NCBI GenBank assembly: GCA_028753945.1
Contig: JAPNXP010000009.1
Span: 4,154,001 to 4,218,000 of the forward strand
Direction of reading: 5' to 3'
DNA length: 64,000 nucleotides
DNA from: Hexactinellida sp. DTS-2022
Taxonomy: Eukaryota > Porifera > Hexactinellida
Shown: piece after piece, positions 63,801 through 64,000 of the stretch
Layout: each line of letters starts with the position of its first letter
Position numbering within the stretch: position 1 is the stretch's first letter
Made by a program: the position numbers and the translations under genes
Notes under the pieces: generated by a model
What the model saw: only the letters and a program-made list of their open reading frames with translations
Database searches by the model: none
Told to the model about the DNA's origin: nothing

Positions 63801-64000
63801 ATTTATATTTATTATTTGAATATTTAGGATTTTATTTATTTCTACTTGTTTGGTTTATACAAATCAACATACAGTACATCCTAAATCGATAAGCCAATGA
63901 AGATCAAAAGTATTTCAATAGGATAATTGGTTGCCCGAATCAGTGCAAATATACAGAAAACGAAGCGCAGACAGAGTAAACAATACCGAGTATTTCAGAT
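63801..64000. other. Window edge, nothing recognised
   Basis: AT-rich sequence with no motif. Confidence 0.4.

Overview
The window is AT-rich animal nuclear DNA. Evidence for this is: short introns with GT/AG ends, two nuclear genes for mitochondrial inner-membrane proteins, and a dense layer of eukaryotic DNA transposons (P/THAP, hAT, PIF/Harbinger, FLYWCH-MULE, Tc1/mariner-like). I cannot name the species. Only two host genes are recognisable: a divergent TIMM23-like translocase subunit (3118-3699, +) and the last exon of a STOML2-like prohibitin-family gene (60329-60874, -). Almost everything else that codes is a transposase or transposon accessory protein, usually broken by frameshifts, stops or nested insertions.

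Layout. 395-2679: a P-like element remnant with 7-bp target duplication. 3.1-3.7 kb: TIMM23. 5.7-7.5 kb: a TA-flanked MITE and a 1.3-kb foldback. 10246-13649: a degenerate P-like element with THAP and RNase-H-like domains. 13650-15722 and 31155-33205: two nearly identical 2.05-kb inverted copies carrying the C-terminus of a second P-like transposase, 15.4 kb apart. Between them lie a two-gene Harbinger element (16490-21251) holding a four-level nest of insertions, a BED-type hAT element (21256-23620), a FLYWCH-MULE fragment (23.6-24.6 kb), a helicase fragment (26.4-26.9 kb), a FLYWCH-MULE with a C-terminal RING finger (26.95-30.14 kb) and a Ulp1-like protease/PHD-like reading frame (30342-30950).

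33.8-38.5 kb is repeat territory: duplicated units with 120-bp hairpins, GAATT and GGGTCA arrays, and a 185-bp hAT MITE. 39.9-45.7 kb holds an OTU protease fragment and an EEP endonuclease fragment split by a 4.35-kb TIR-bounded element. That element carries fragments of an unnamed 'CHSQ.VER' protein family and is itself disrupted by a 1975-bp hAT MITE, which holds a MULE-like insertion. 46-57 kb contains a MULE tail, foldback copies, a near-complete FLYWCH-MULE whose TIRs are short tandem repeats (49841-53685), and assorted MITEs. 58.5-59.9 kb is another nested hAT unit. 60.3-60.9 kb is STOML2, followed by two more hAT MITEs and a decayed IS630/Tc1-type transposase at the right edge.

The strongest results come from target-site duplications visible in the sequence. 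Eight independent 8-bp duplications mark hAT- or P-type insertions. 7-bp duplications mark P-like foldbacks, a 3-bp duplication marks a second foldback family, and TA marks Tc1-like MITEs. These fix element ends and the order of insertion without any alignment tool. Element family names rest on motif recognition and were not checked by search.
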